DNA of 64,000 nt. Source: an uncultured Bacteroidales bacterium. Its GTDB lineage: Bacteria > Bacteroidota > Bacteroidia > Bacteroidales > UBA11471. The stretch lies in contig CANQDQ010000006.1 of NCBI GenBank assembly GCA_947593515.1, forward strand, positions 30,625 to 94,624. The letters are read 5' to 3'. The notes under the pieces were generated by a model, which saw only the letters and a list, made by a program, of their open reading frames with translations, had not been told where the DNA came from and ran no database searches. A program made the position numbers and the translations under genes. Shown piece by piece: positions 1 through 7,959 of the stretch (its first letter is position 1; each line of letters starts with the position of its first letter).

Positions 1-279
1 TTCGTGGGCGCACTGCCGACGGCTCTCATGAAACCGCTCAGCGGCAGCGGGGCGCGCGGCATGATGGTCGATGCGATGAACACATACGGCGCCGACTCCT
101 TCGTGGGGCGCGTAGCGTCCACCATACAGGGCGCAACCGACACAACATTCTATATATTAGCCGTTTACTTCGGAAGCGTAGGCATACGCAACACCCGTTA
201 TGCCGCCGGCTACGGGCTGCTGGCAGATTTTGCGGGCATCGTCGCCGCCATCGTCGTCGCCTATATTTTCTTCCATTAA
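1..279 (+). CDS. SpmA/SpmB-type nucleoside-recognition (Gate) membrane protein, C-terminal part
   Basis: This is the 3' end of a gene whose start lies left of the window; the frame is open from base 1 and stops at 277-279 (TAA). The visible 92 residues contain the conserved stretch ALPTALMKPLSGSGARGMM, followed by hydrophobic helices and a hydrophobic C-terminus (IVVAYIFFH). This matches the second half of spore-maturation-like proteins of the Gate/nucleoside-recognition family. In non-sporulating Bacteroidales these occur as a fused SpmA-SpmB integral membrane protein of unproven function. The gene ends 80 bp before ybeY and probably belongs to a different transcription unit, because a promoter-like -7 box lies between them. 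The family call is fairly safe; the transported or bound molecule is unknown. Confidence 0.75.
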   Translation, partial: FVGALPTALMKPLSGSGARGMMVDAMNTYGADSFVGRVASTIQGATDTTFYILAVYFGSVGIRNTRYAAGYGLLADFAGIVAAIVVAYIFFH

Positions 280-323
280 ATCTTTTTTCCTATCGGGTTG
301 AGCGATAATCGCGACAAAAACGC

Positions 324-331
324 TACCTTTG
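324..331 (+). promoter_or_regulatory. -7 promoter box upstream of the ybeY operon
   Basis: The sequence TACCTTTG fits the Bacteroidota -7 consensus TAnnTTTG and lies 28 bp before the ybeY start. The nearest upstream TTG (298-300) is 23 bp away, slightly long for a -33 element, so the upstream half is uncertain. Confidence 0.5.
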
Positions 332-359
332 CACGTTTTCGATTTCAACGTATAATATC

Positions 360-815
360 ATGGCTATCAGTTATTACGCCGAAGATACCCCAATGCCGCC
401 CCTCAAAAAACGGGAAACAAACGCGTGGATACGCAGCGTGGCGTCCCTGTATGGCAAACAGTGCGGCGACATTTCCTACATCTTCTGCACCGATGAGAAG
501 ATTCTCGAAGTGAATAGGAAATTTCTGCAACACGACTATTATACGGACATCATCACGTTCGATTATACCGAAAAAGAACGCATCTCCGGCGATATATTCA
601 TCAGCCTCGACATGGTGCAAAGCAATGCGCTCGCCTTCGGAACGACTTTCGGAAACGAACTGTACCGCATCATCATACACGGCATACTGCACTTGTGCGG
701 CATAAACGACAAAGCGCCGGGCGAACGGGAAATCATGACGCAGAAAGAAAACGAGGCTCTCGCGCTGCTCCCCGCCGCACAAAAGAGCCGGATAGAGCAA
801 CTGCAACGAAAATAA
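360..815 (+). CDS. ybeY: YbeY endoribonuclease / rRNA maturation factor
   Basis: This 151-residue protein belongs to the YbeY (UPF0054) family, a metal-dependent single-strand RNase needed for 16S rRNA 3'-end maturation and ribosome quality control. The family signature near residues 101-114 reads HGILHLCGINDKAP. The first two zinc-ligand histidines (HGxLH) are present. The usual third histidine of the HxxxHxxGxDH motif is not: the segment reads INDK. As far as I know this variant is common in Bacteroidota, so the protein is probably functional. It opens a tight operon, with only 4 bp to mnmG. The ATG at 360 follows a -7 promoter box by 28 bp. Length is typical. Confidence 0.93.
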   Translation: MAISYYAEDTPMPPLKKRETNAWIRSVASLYGKQCGDISYIFCTDEKILEVNRKFLQHDYYTDIITFDYTEKERISGDIFISLDMVQSNALAFGTTFGNELYRIIIHGILHLCGINDKAPGEREIMTQKENEALALLPAAQKSRIEQLQRK

Positions 816-819
816 ATCT

Positions 820-2697
820 ATGAAATTCGACTATGATGTAATCGTGGTAGGTGCCGGTCATGCCGGTTGCGAAGCGGCTTCCGCAGCAGCTCGACTCGGC
901 TCGGAAACGCTGCTTATCACTATGGATATGAATAAGATAGCCCAGATGAGTTGCAATCCGGCTATCGGCGGCATAGCCAAAGGGCAAATCGTGCGTGAAA
1001 TCGACGCGCTCGGCGGACAGACCGGCATCGTTACCGACAAAACCACCCTCCAATTCCGTATGCTCAACCGCTCGAAAGGTCCTGCCATGTGGAGTCCGCG
1101 CGCGCAAAGCGACCGCCAAAAATTCATTCAGACATGGCGGGGCGTTCTCGAAAATACCGAACATTTGTATCTTTGGCAAGACAGCGTTAAACGCCTGATT
1201 ATCAATAAAGACAATGCCGTTTCCGGCGTGATTACCAACATGGAGGTAACTTTCCGCGCCCGCGCCGTAGTGCTTACTTGCGGCACGTTCATGAACGGAT
1301 TGATGCACATCGGTCGCGTACAGCTCAAAGGCGGTCGCGTGGCGGAACCCGCCTCCTACGGCATCACAGAACAACTTGTGGAAATGGGCTTCACCGCCGG
1401 ACGCATGAAGACGGGTACCCCCGTGCGCATCGATGGTCGCAGCATACACTACGACCTGATGACCGAACAAAAAGGGGAAGACGACTTCCACAAATTTTCG
1501 TTCCTCGACAACGTGCACCGCACCCTGCAACAACAGAGCTGCTGGATTACCTACACCAACGAAGCCGTACACGACATTCTGCGGCAGGGCTTCCCCGATT
1601 CGCCGCTCTACAACGGACAAATAAAAAGCATCGGTCCGCGATACTGCCCCAGCATCGAAACGAAAATCGTTACTTTTCCCGATAAAACCGAACACCAACT
1701 CTTCCTCGAACCGGAAGGAGAAACGAGCAGGGAATTTTATCTGAACGGTTTTTCCTCCTCGCTCCCGCTCGACATACAGATACGGGCGCTGCAAGAGATT
1801 CCGGCATTCAAAGATATTCGTATCTATCGTCCGGGCTATGCCATCGAATACGACTACTTCGACCCGACGCAGCTCACGCACACCCTCGAAACAAAACAGG
1901 TAAAAGGTCTATTTTTCGCCGGACAAATCAACGGTACGACCGGCTATGAAGAGGCTGCCGGACAAGGACTGGTCGCCGGCATAAACGCCCACCTGCACAG
2001 TCAGGGCGGCGGTGAATTTACACTAAACCGCGACGAAGCCTATATCGGTGTACTCATCGACGACCTTGTAACCAAAGGTGTCGACGAACCGTACCGTATG
2101 TTCACTTCCCGCGCCGAATACCGCATACTCCTGCGGCAGGACGATGCCGATATGCGCCTTACGCCGAAAGGCTACGAACTCGGACTGGCAAGTGACGAAC
2201 GTTACCGCCTGCTTCGCGAAAAAGAAGAACACCGGAACCGGATTATCCGTTTCGCCCAAGAGTATTCCGTAAAGATGAATCAGATAAATCCGGCACTCGA
2301 ACAGCAGGGCTACGCCCCCTTGCGGCAAGGGACGAAACTCGTCGATTTGATTCTGCGCCCGCAACTCACCATAGATGCCATAGCCTCGTGGCTCCCCGCA
2401 TTGCACGAACAGCTCGACCTCATTCCGTCGCGGCGGGAAGAAATAACCGAAGCCGCCGAAATCTGCATCAAATACGAAGGCTACATCGAGCGGGAAAAAT
2501 TGATTGCCGATAAAATATCGCGCCTCGAAAATATCCGCATCAAAGGAAAATTCGATTACAATACCATACAGCAAATATCCATCGAAGCCCGCCAGAAACT
2601 CTCGAAGATAGACCCTGAAACCATCGCGCAAGCCTCGCGTATTCCGGGCATATCGCCGAGCGACATAAACATTCTGCTGGTTTTATTAGGAAGATAA
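820..2697 (+). CDS. mnmG: tRNA uridine-5-carboxymethylaminomethyl modification enzyme MnmG (GidA)
   Basis: MnmG works with MnmE to install the cmnm5 group on the wobble uridine of certain tRNAs, using FAD, NADH and a folate one-carbon unit. The FAD-binding GxGxxG motif is at residues 11-16 (GAGHAGCE). The GidA signature NPAIGGIAKGQIVREIDALGG follows near residues 46-66, and a second family block near residue 367 reads GQINGTTGYEEAAGQG. The 625-residue length is normal. The gene is second in the ybeY operon and is followed at once by a parS-like palindrome. In many bacteria gidA lies next to the replication origin and parAB. I see no mnmE or parAB in this window. Confidence 0.97.
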   Translation: MKFDYDVIVVGAGHAGCEAASAAARLGSETLLITMDMNKIAQMSCNPAIGGIAKGQIVREIDALGGQTGIVTDKTTLQFRMLNRSKGPAMWSPRAQSDRQKFIQTWRGVLENTEHLYLWQDSVKRLIINKDNAVSGVITNMEVTFRARAVVLTCGTFMNGLMHIGRVQLKGGRVAEPASYGITEQLVEMGFTAGRMKTGTPVRIDGRSIHYDLMTEQKGEDDFHKFSFLDNVHRTLQQQSCWITYTNEAVHDILRQGFPDSPLYNGQIKSIGPRYCPSIETKIVTFPDKTEHQLFLEPEGETSREFYLNGFSSSLPLDIQIRALQEIPAFKDIRIYRPGYAIEYDYFDPTQLTHTLETKQVKGLFFAGQINGTTGYEEAAGQGLVAGINAHLHSQGGGEFTLNRDEAYIGVLIDDLVTKGVDEPYRMFTSRAEYRILLRQDDADMRLTPKGYELGLASDERYRLLREKEEHRNRIIRFAQEYSVKMNQINPALEQQGYAPLRQGTKLVDLILRPQLTIDAIASWLPALHEQLDLIPSRREEITEAAEICIKYEGYIEREKLIADKISRLENIRIKGKFDYNTIQQISIEARQKLSKIDPETIAQASRIPGISPSDINILLVLLGR

Positions 2698-2713
2698 TGT
2701 TCCACGTGGAACA
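2698..2713. promoter_or_regulatory. parS-like centromere site (ParB-binding palindrome)
   Basis: The 16-mer TGTTCCACGTGGAACA is a perfect palindrome that begins directly after the mnmG stop codon. It matches the widely conserved chromosomal parS consensus (TGTTNCACGTGAAACA and the TGTTCCACGTGGAAC form). Such sites bind ParB and usually sit close to the replication origin. The palindrome is too short and loopless to be a terminator hairpin. ParB binding is inferred only from the sequence match. Confidence 0.8.
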
Positions 2714-2729
2714 ATAAACAAACAACCTC

Positions 2730-3254
2730 ATGGAAATAAACGATATTTACAAACAAGTTCGCGATATTCCCGACTTTCCGAAGCCCGGAATATTGTTCAA
2801 AGATCTCACCACCGTATTCAAAAACGGAGAATCGGTACAGCGGTTGAGCGACGAGCTTTATCGTCTTTACAAAGACAAAGGTATCACCAAAGTTGCCGGC
2901 ATCGAATCGCGCGGCTTCATCATGGGTTCCATACTGGCAGCCCGTCTCGGTGCCGGATTCGTGCCGGTGCGCAAACCCGGAAAACTGCCTGCCGAAACGT
3001 GGACGGAAACTTTTGAAAAGGAATACGGCTGCGACGCCATCGAAATACACCGCGATGCCCTCGCTCCCGACGACGTGGTGCTGCTGCACGACGACCTGCT
3101 GGCAACGGGCGGAACGATGTTGGCTGCCTATCATCTGATACAGCGATTCCACCCGCGCAAGATATACATCAACTTTTTATCGGAAATTGTTGTTCTCAAC
3201 GGGCGAAGCGTATTTCCTTCCGGCGTAGAAATAGAAACGATACTTAAATTCTGA
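2730..3254 (+). CDS. apt: Adenine phosphoribosyltransferase
   Basis: Apt salvages adenine by condensing it with PRPP to give AMP. The 174-residue length is typical. The PRPP-binding loop lies at residues 116-130 (VVLLHDDLLATGGTM), where the family normally has VDDLLATGGT; here the residue before DD is His rather than Val/Asp-type. The N-terminal segment (IPDFPKPGILFKDLT, 13-27) and the IESRGF block near residue 58 are also family hallmarks. The gene is third in the ybeY operon and follows the parS-like site by 16 bp; the 8-bp spacing to uvrC indicates co-transcription. Confidence 0.96.
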   Translation: MEINDIYKQVRDIPDFPKPGILFKDLTTVFKNGESVQRLSDELYRLYKDKGITKVAGIESRGFIMGSILAARLGAGFVPVRKPGKLPAETWTETFEKEYGCDAIEIHRDALAPDDVVLLHDDLLATGGTMLAAYHLIQRFHPRKIYINFLSEIVVLNGRSVFPSGVEIETILKF

Positions 3255-3262
3255 ACGACACC

Positions 3263-5050
3263 TTGTCGAACGAAAACGCACATATACGGCATTTGCTTTC
3301 CCTCCTGCCCGACTCGCCCGGAGTATATCAATACTTCAACAAAGACGGGAGCATCATCTATGTGGGAAAAGCCAAGAATCTGAAAAAAAGGGTTCACAGC
3401 TATTTCAACCGAAACCACGAATCACCCCGCACATCGATGCTGGTGCGCAACATTCACGATATAAAATACATTGTCGTCGCCAACGAAGAAGATGCGCTGC
3501 ATCTCGAAAACTCTCTCATCAAAGAGTATAAGCCGCGCTACAACGTGATGCTTAAAGACGACAAGACCTATCCGTGGATTACGATACGCAACGAACATTT
3601 TCCGCGTGTTGTCCTCACCCGCAAAGTCATACACGACGGCTCCAAATATTTCGGACCCTACGGCAACGTGCAGATTGCCCGCACCGTGCTCGAATTGATA
3701 CGCAGCCTCTATCCCATTCGCACCTGTCCCCATGCACTCACGCCGGAAAACATCAAGAATCACCGTTACCGCAAATGCCTGCAATACCATATTCACAATT
3801 GCAAAGCTCCTTGTGAAGCGCTGCAAGCCGAAGATGAATATCTCGGATATATCGCGCAAATACGCCAGATTCTTAACGGAAACACTCAGCAATTGAGCGA
3901 ACACCTCCTCGAAGAAATGAATCTGCTCGCCGAGCAAATGAAATTCGAGGAAGCACAAGAACTGAAAGAAAAGTACCTTTTACTCGAAAAATACAAGGCA
4001 AAATCGGTTATCGTCAGCACGACCATACACAACGTCGATGTATTTTCGTATGAGGACGACGACGATAACGCCTATATCAATTATATGCACATGCGCAACG
4101 GCAGCATCGTGCAAAGCTACACCATCGAATACCGGAAAAAACTCGATGAAAGCAAAGAAGAAATCCTGTCGCTGGCGATTGCCGAACTGCGCAGCCGCTT
4201 CAAAAGCGAATCGCGCGAAATCATCGTTCCTTTCCTGCCCGAATCGGAATTTGAAAACGTAACATTTCTCGTTCCACAGCGGGGCGACAAGCGCAAATTG
4301 CTCGACGTTTCGACACAAAATGTCAAGCAATACAAACTCGACAAACTGAAAAGCTCGGAAAAACTAAATCCCGACCAGCGCGTTATACGCATTCTCTCGC
4401 GGGCACAAAAAGATTTCAAGCTAAAAACGCTGCCGATGCACATCGAATGTTTCGACAATTCCAATACACAAGGCGTGCTCCCCGTGTCGTCGTGCGTCGT
4501 ATTCCGCAAAGCGAAACCATCGCGAAAAGACTACCGGCACTTCAATGTAAAGACCGTCGAAGGTCCCGATGATTTCGCGTCGATGTACGAAGCTGTGTTT
4601 CGTCGGTACAAGCGGCTTTCCGAAGAAGGCGAACCACTCCCCGACTTGGTGGTTGTCGATGGCGGAAAAGGGCAGCTCAGCGCTGCCGGCGAAGCCTTGA
4701 AAGACTTGCAGCTGGACATTCCGATTATCGGCATTGCCAAACGGTTGGAAGAGATATTTTTCCCGAATGATCCGATACCCCTCTATCTCGACAAAAACAG
4801 CGAAAGCCTGCGCCTCATACAGCAGATGCGCGACGAAGCCCACCGCTTCGGCATCACGCACCACCGCAACCGCCGCAGCAAGAAACAGGTGGAATCGGCT
4901 CTCGACAAAATCAAAGGCATCGGACCGAAAACGCGGGATTTGCTGCTCACCCGTTATAAGAGCGTCAAACGCATCAAAGAAGTTCCTTTCGAAGAATTGG
5001 CGCAACTTATCGGAGAGGCAAGAGCACGAACTGTCCTTGACAATTTATAG
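3263..5050 (+). CDS. uvrC: Excinuclease ABC subunit C
   Basis: UvrC is the dual-incision nuclease of nucleotide excision repair, cutting on both sides of lesions handed over by UvrA/UvrB. The 595-residue product has an N-terminal GIY-YIG domain (about residues 11-90; SPGVYQYF, then IIYVGKAKNLKKRV). A UVR helical motif for UvrB contact lies near 218-245. The RNase H-like C-terminal nuclease starts near residue 390 (HIECFDNSNTQG), and helix-hairpin-helix motifs lie at the end (IKGIGPKTRDLLL). The most plausible start is the TTG at 3263, 8 bp after apt, because family homology begins immediately after it. Confidence 0.96.
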   Translation: MSNENAHIRHLLSLLPDSPGVYQYFNKDGSIIYVGKAKNLKKRVHSYFNRNHESPRTSMLVRNIHDIKYIVVANEEDALHLENSLIKEYKPRYNVMLKDDKTYPWITIRNEHFPRVVLTRKVIHDGSKYFGPYGNVQIARTVLELIRSLYPIRTCPHALTPENIKNHRYRKCLQYHIHNCKAPCEALQAEDEYLGYIAQIRQILNGNTQQLSEHLLEEMNLLAEQMKFEEAQELKEKYLLLEKYKAKSVIVSTTIHNVDVFSYEDDDDNAYINYMHMRNGSIVQSYTIEYRKKLDESKEEILSLAIAELRSRFKSESREIIVPFLPESEFENVTFLVPQRGDKRKLLDVSTQNVKQYKLDKLKSSEKLNPDQRVIRILSRAQKDFKLKTLPMHIECFDNSNTQGVLPVSSCVVFRKAKPSRKDYRHFNVKTVEGPDDFASMYEAVFRRYKRLSEEGEPLPDLVVVDGGKGQLSAAGEALKDLQLDIPIIGIAKRLEEIFFPNDPIPLYLDKNSESLRLIQQMRDEAHRFGITHHRNRRSKKQVESALDKIKGIGPKTRDLLLTRYKSVKRIKEVPFEELAQLIGEARARTVLDNL

Positions 5051-5074
5051 TATAATATTTATAATCAACAACTT

Positions 5075-5527
5075 ATGAGAATCGTCGCACAACGGGTATC
5101 GCACGCATCGGTGAGTATCGGCGGACATATGAAATCGCAAATCGGAAACGGGCTGCTGATACTTGTCGGCATAGAAGACGCCGACGATGAAAACGATGTG
5201 GAATGGGTAAGCAAAAAAATCGTAAATTTGCGCATCTTCGACGACGAAAACGGCGTCATGAATCTTTCGGTCAAAGATGTAGACGGAGAGGTGTTGATTG
5301 TCAGCCAGTTTACACTGTTCGCCTCTACCAAAAAGGGGAACAGACCTTCCTACATCAGAGCATCGAAACACGAACACGCCATACCGTTGTACGAATCTTT
5401 TTGCCGGAAAGTTGCCGAAGAAACGGGAAAAATTACCGCAACCGGCGAGTTCGGCGCCGATATGCAAATCGAATTGCTGAACAACGGACCGGTAACCATC
5501 TGCATAGACTCGAAAAACAAAGAATAA
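5075..5527 (+). CDS. dtd: D-aminoacyl-tRNA deacylase
   Basis: Dtd hydrolyses D-aminoacyl-tRNAs (such as D-Tyr-tRNA) and mischarged Gly-tRNA, preventing D-residues from entering proteins. The 150-residue length matches the family. The two active-site motifs are present: SQFTLFA (about residues 76-82) and the cross-subunit motif NNGPVT (about 138-143). The N-terminus MRIVAQRVSHASV is also characteristic. The gene lies 24 bp after uvrC and 1 bp before the next gene in the ybeY operon. Confidence 0.96.
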   Translation: MRIVAQRVSHASVSIGGHMKSQIGNGLLILVGIEDADDENDVEWVSKKIVNLRIFDDENGVMNLSVKDVDGEVLIVSQFTLFASTKKGNRPSYIRASKHEHAIPLYESFCRKVAEETGKITATGEFGADMQIELLNNGPVTICIDSKNKE

Positions 5528-5528
5528 A

Positions 5529-5867
5529 ATGACCCTGCAAGAACTGCAAGACAGTGTCGATCGCTGGATAAAAGAGTACGGCGTCCGCTACTTCAACGAG
5601 CTTACCAACATGGCGATACTCACCGAAGAAGTGGGCGAAGTAGCCCGCATCATCGCCCGAAAGTATGGTGAGCAATCGTTCAAGGAAAGCGACAAAAACA
5701 GCAATTTATCCGATGAAATCGCCGATGTGCTGTGGGTTCTCGTATGCCTCGCCAACCAAACGGGCATCGACCTCACGGAAGCCATGCAGCGCAATATTGA
5801 CAAAAAAACGCAACGCGACGCCCTGCGCCACCGCCAAAACGAAAAAATCAATCCGAATACGAAATAA
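5529..5867 (+). CDS. MazG-like nucleotide pyrophosphohydrolase
   Basis: This 112-residue all-alpha protein belongs to the MazG-like NTP pyrophosphohydrolase family, which removes pyrophosphate from nucleoside triphosphates, often non-canonical ones. The metal-binding pattern ExxE...ExxD is seen as EEVGEVA (about residues 36-42) and DEIADVLW (about 65-72). It is the short single-domain form, not full-length MazG. The start codon follows the dtd stop after one base, so the two genes are translationally linked. Its position beside dtd and uvrC fits a house-cleaning role; the actual substrate cannot be told from sequence. Confidence 0.88.
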   Translation: MTLQELQDSVDRWIKEYGVRYFNELTNMAILTEEVGEVARIIARKYGEQSFKESDKNSNLSDEIADVLWVLVCLANQTGIDLTEAMQRNIDKKTQRDALRHRQNEKINPNTK

Positions 5868-5879
5868 AAATTTCCCGAT

Positions 5880-6755
5880 ATGGACAGATACAATGAAATG
5901 CTGAAAAGCTACAATACCGATTATCGCGATGAAATCGTCCGACAGGAGGTCGAAAAGATTTTGCGCGAAAACATCGCGCGCAACAGCAATGAGGAAGTGT
6001 ATCGCTTCCTTTTCGGCTGCATAGACCTCACCTCGCTCAATCCCACCGACAACCAGTCGCAAATCGCCGCCTTCACGCGACAGGTAAACGAGTTCGACAA
6101 CCAAAATCCCGAATTGAATCACGTTGCCGCCGTATGCGTCTACCCCAACCTCGTGGAATGCGTGCGCATGAATCTCGAAGTTTCCGACGTAAACATCGCA
6201 GCCGTAGCCGGCGGATTTCCGTCGTCGCAGACATTCACCGAAGTAAAAGTCGCCGAAACGGCGCTTGCCGTAGCCGAAGGGGCGAACGAGATAGACACGG
6301 TGATGAATGTAGGGCAGTTCCTCAACGAAGAATATGAGGATATTTGCGATGAAATCGTGGAAATAAAGCACGCCTGCCGCAATGCCCGACTGAAAGTGAT
6401 TCTGGAAACCGGCGCGCTGGGCAGCTGTTCCAACGTGAAAAAATCGGCGCTGTTAGCTATTTATTCCGGCGCCGATTTCATCAAGACCTCGACCGGAAAA
6501 ATCACTCCGGGTGCAACGCCCGAAGCCTTCTACGTCATGTGTCAAGCAATCAAGGAGTATCACAAAAAGACCGGTACCCGCATCGGCATCAAAGCCGCCG
6601 GAGGAATCGCCGAAACCGCCGAAGCCGTCAAGTATTACACTCTTGCCGAAGCCGTGCTGGGCGAAGAATGGTTGAGCAAAGAGTATTTCCGCATCGGCGC
6701 AAGCCGCTTGGCAACTGCCCTGCTCGACTCCATCGTTTCTGCCGGGAAAAAGTAG
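5880..6755 (+). CDS. deoC: Deoxyribose-phosphate aldolase
   Basis: DeoC cleaves 2-deoxyribose-5-phosphate to glyceraldehyde-3-phosphate and acetaldehyde in deoxynucleoside catabolism. It is a class I aldolase. The Schiff-base lysine lies in FIKTSTGK (residues 200-207, K202), and the second active-site lysine is in IKAAGGI (227-233, K228). ETGAL near residue 166 is also conserved. The 291-residue length matches the longer form found in Bacteroidota. It is the last gene of the ybeY operon and is followed after 23 bp by a strong hairpin terminator. Confidence 0.95.
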   Translation: MDRYNEMLKSYNTDYRDEIVRQEVEKILRENIARNSNEEVYRFLFGCIDLTSLNPTDNQSQIAAFTRQVNEFDNQNPELNHVAAVCVYPNLVECVRMNLEVSDVNIAAVAGGFPSSQTFTEVKVAETALAVAEGANEIDTVMNVGQFLNEEYEDICDEIVEIKHACRNARLKVILETGALGSCSNVKKSALLAIYSGADFIKTSTGKITPGATPEAFYVMCQAIKEYHKKTGTRIGIKAAGGIAETAEAVKYYTLAEAVLGEEWLSKEYFRIGASRLATALLDSIVSAGKK

Positions 6756-6778
6756 AGATTTCCCGATGAATCCGATAA

Positions 6779-6815
6779 AAAAGGCGGCGGAAACAAGAAA
6801 TTTCCGCCGCCTTTT
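6779..6815. terminator. Bidirectional intrinsic terminator between deoC and the polyprenyl synthase gene
   Basis: A perfect 15-bp stem (6779-6793 with 6801-6815) encloses a 7-nt loop. The GC-rich core GGCGGCGG/CCGCCGCC is flanked by an A-run on the left and a T-run on the right. It sits between convergent genes and can serve both. Confidence 0.92.
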
Positions 6816-6831
6816 CATTTATATATATACG

Positions 6832-7821
6832 TTATTTCTTTCGTTCCAGCGTATAATCGAGAACCGCCAACAAGGCTGTCGCCACATCGGAAGGCAAGAA
6901 CGGTCGGAGAACCTCCGCCGCTTCATCGCGCAAACGCCCCATGACACTCTCGGCATACTCGATTCCACCCGACTTTTTGGCATATTCGGCAAGCCGGCAC
7001 ACATCGTCGCCGGTAAGCTCCTGTTTCCGAATCAACGCCGCGATTTCGCTCCGCTCCGGCTCCGCGCCATGCGTCAGTGCATAGATGAGCGGCAGGGTTA
7101 CTTTCCCCTCTTTCAGGTCGCAGCCCGATGTCTTACCCGTTTCCTTTGTGTCGAAATAATCGAAAATATCGTCTCTTATCTGAAAGCAAAGCCCCAATTT
7201 TTCACCGAAACACATCAAGGCATTTTGCTGCTCCGTCGTGGCGCCGGCAGTCAAAGCGCCTATCTGCATACAGACCTTGAACAGAGAAGCGGTCTTTTGC
7301 CGTATGACACGGAAGTAGGCATCTTCGTCGATTTCTTTTTTCTGAACGACGGATATTTGGTCTATCTCGCCTTGCGCCAGAACAGCGCCCAACTCTCCCA
7401 ACACGGCAATGACGGAAGTCTCGCCGGTAAGCAGCGCCATACGCAGCACTTTCGACACGAAATAGTCGCCCGCCAGCACTGCCACCCGATTGTCCCACAC
7501 GGCATTGAGGGTCTCTCTGCCCCGTCGGAGTTTCGACTCATCGACCACGTCGTCGTGAATGAGCGTGGCATTATGCAGCAGTTCCACAGCGGCAGCTCCG
7601 TAAATGGTTTCCTCCTTTACCGTCCCCGTCATGCGGGCAGCCAACAATACCAATATGGCGCGTATCTGTTTGCCCTTTGTCTGAAGATAGTAATCCACGA
7701 TTTGCGAAAGCAGCGGATTCGACGACGACAAAGCCTGCTTCATCACTTCGTTCAACCGTGCCAAATCGCTTTCTATCGGACGTTTTATCCTCGACAATAT
7801 ATCATCGTTCATCGTCTTCAT
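6832..7821 (-). CDS. Trans-polyprenyl diphosphate synthase
   Basis: This enzyme condenses isopentenyl diphosphate onto allylic primers to build the long isoprenoid tail of menaquinone. Both aspartate-rich motifs are present: the first in LIHDDVVDES and the second in QIRDDIFDYF. The residue five positions before the first motif is a small Ala, which in this family usually allows long products; the exact chain length is not predictable here. The ATG at 7821 gives 329 residues. A frame-extending TTG at 7845 is a less likely start. The gene is convergent with deoC and divergent from polA. An upstream TATTTTTG (reverse strand, 7871-7878) could be its -7 box. Confidence 0.9.
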   Translation of the reverse strand: MKTMNDDILSRIKRPIESDLARLNEVMKQALSSSNPLLSQIVDYYLQTKGKQIRAILVLLAARMTGTVKEETIYGAAAVELLHNATLIHDDVVDESKLRRGRETLNAVWDNRVAVLAGDYFVSKVLRMALLTGETSVIAVLGELGAVLAQGEIDQISVVQKKEIDEDAYFRVIRQKTASLFKVCMQIGALTAGATTEQQNALMCFGEKLGLCFQIRDDIFDYFDTKETGKTSGCDLKEGKVTLPLIYALTHGAEPERSEIAALIRKQELTGDDVCRLAEYAKKSGGIEYAESVMGRLRDEAAEVLRPFLPSDVATALLAVLDYTLERKK

Positions 7822-7959
7822 TACAAAAAAAGTATCGGCTTTCAAACAAATACCTCTACCTATTTGGTTGCAAAAATAAGAATAAAACCCGAAGTATCGG
7901 CAGAATTTTGTAAATTTACCTCGCGGATTTTTCCGCCAACCCGTTACACAAATACCGCC

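Noticed and set aside
6766..7959. A 398-codon open frame continuous with polA, giving a 1326-residue protein
   Set aside because: It overlaps the antisense polyprenyl synthase gene, starts inside the deoC terminator region and has no recognisable domain. PolA homology begins exactly at the ATG at 7960, giving the usual 928 residues.
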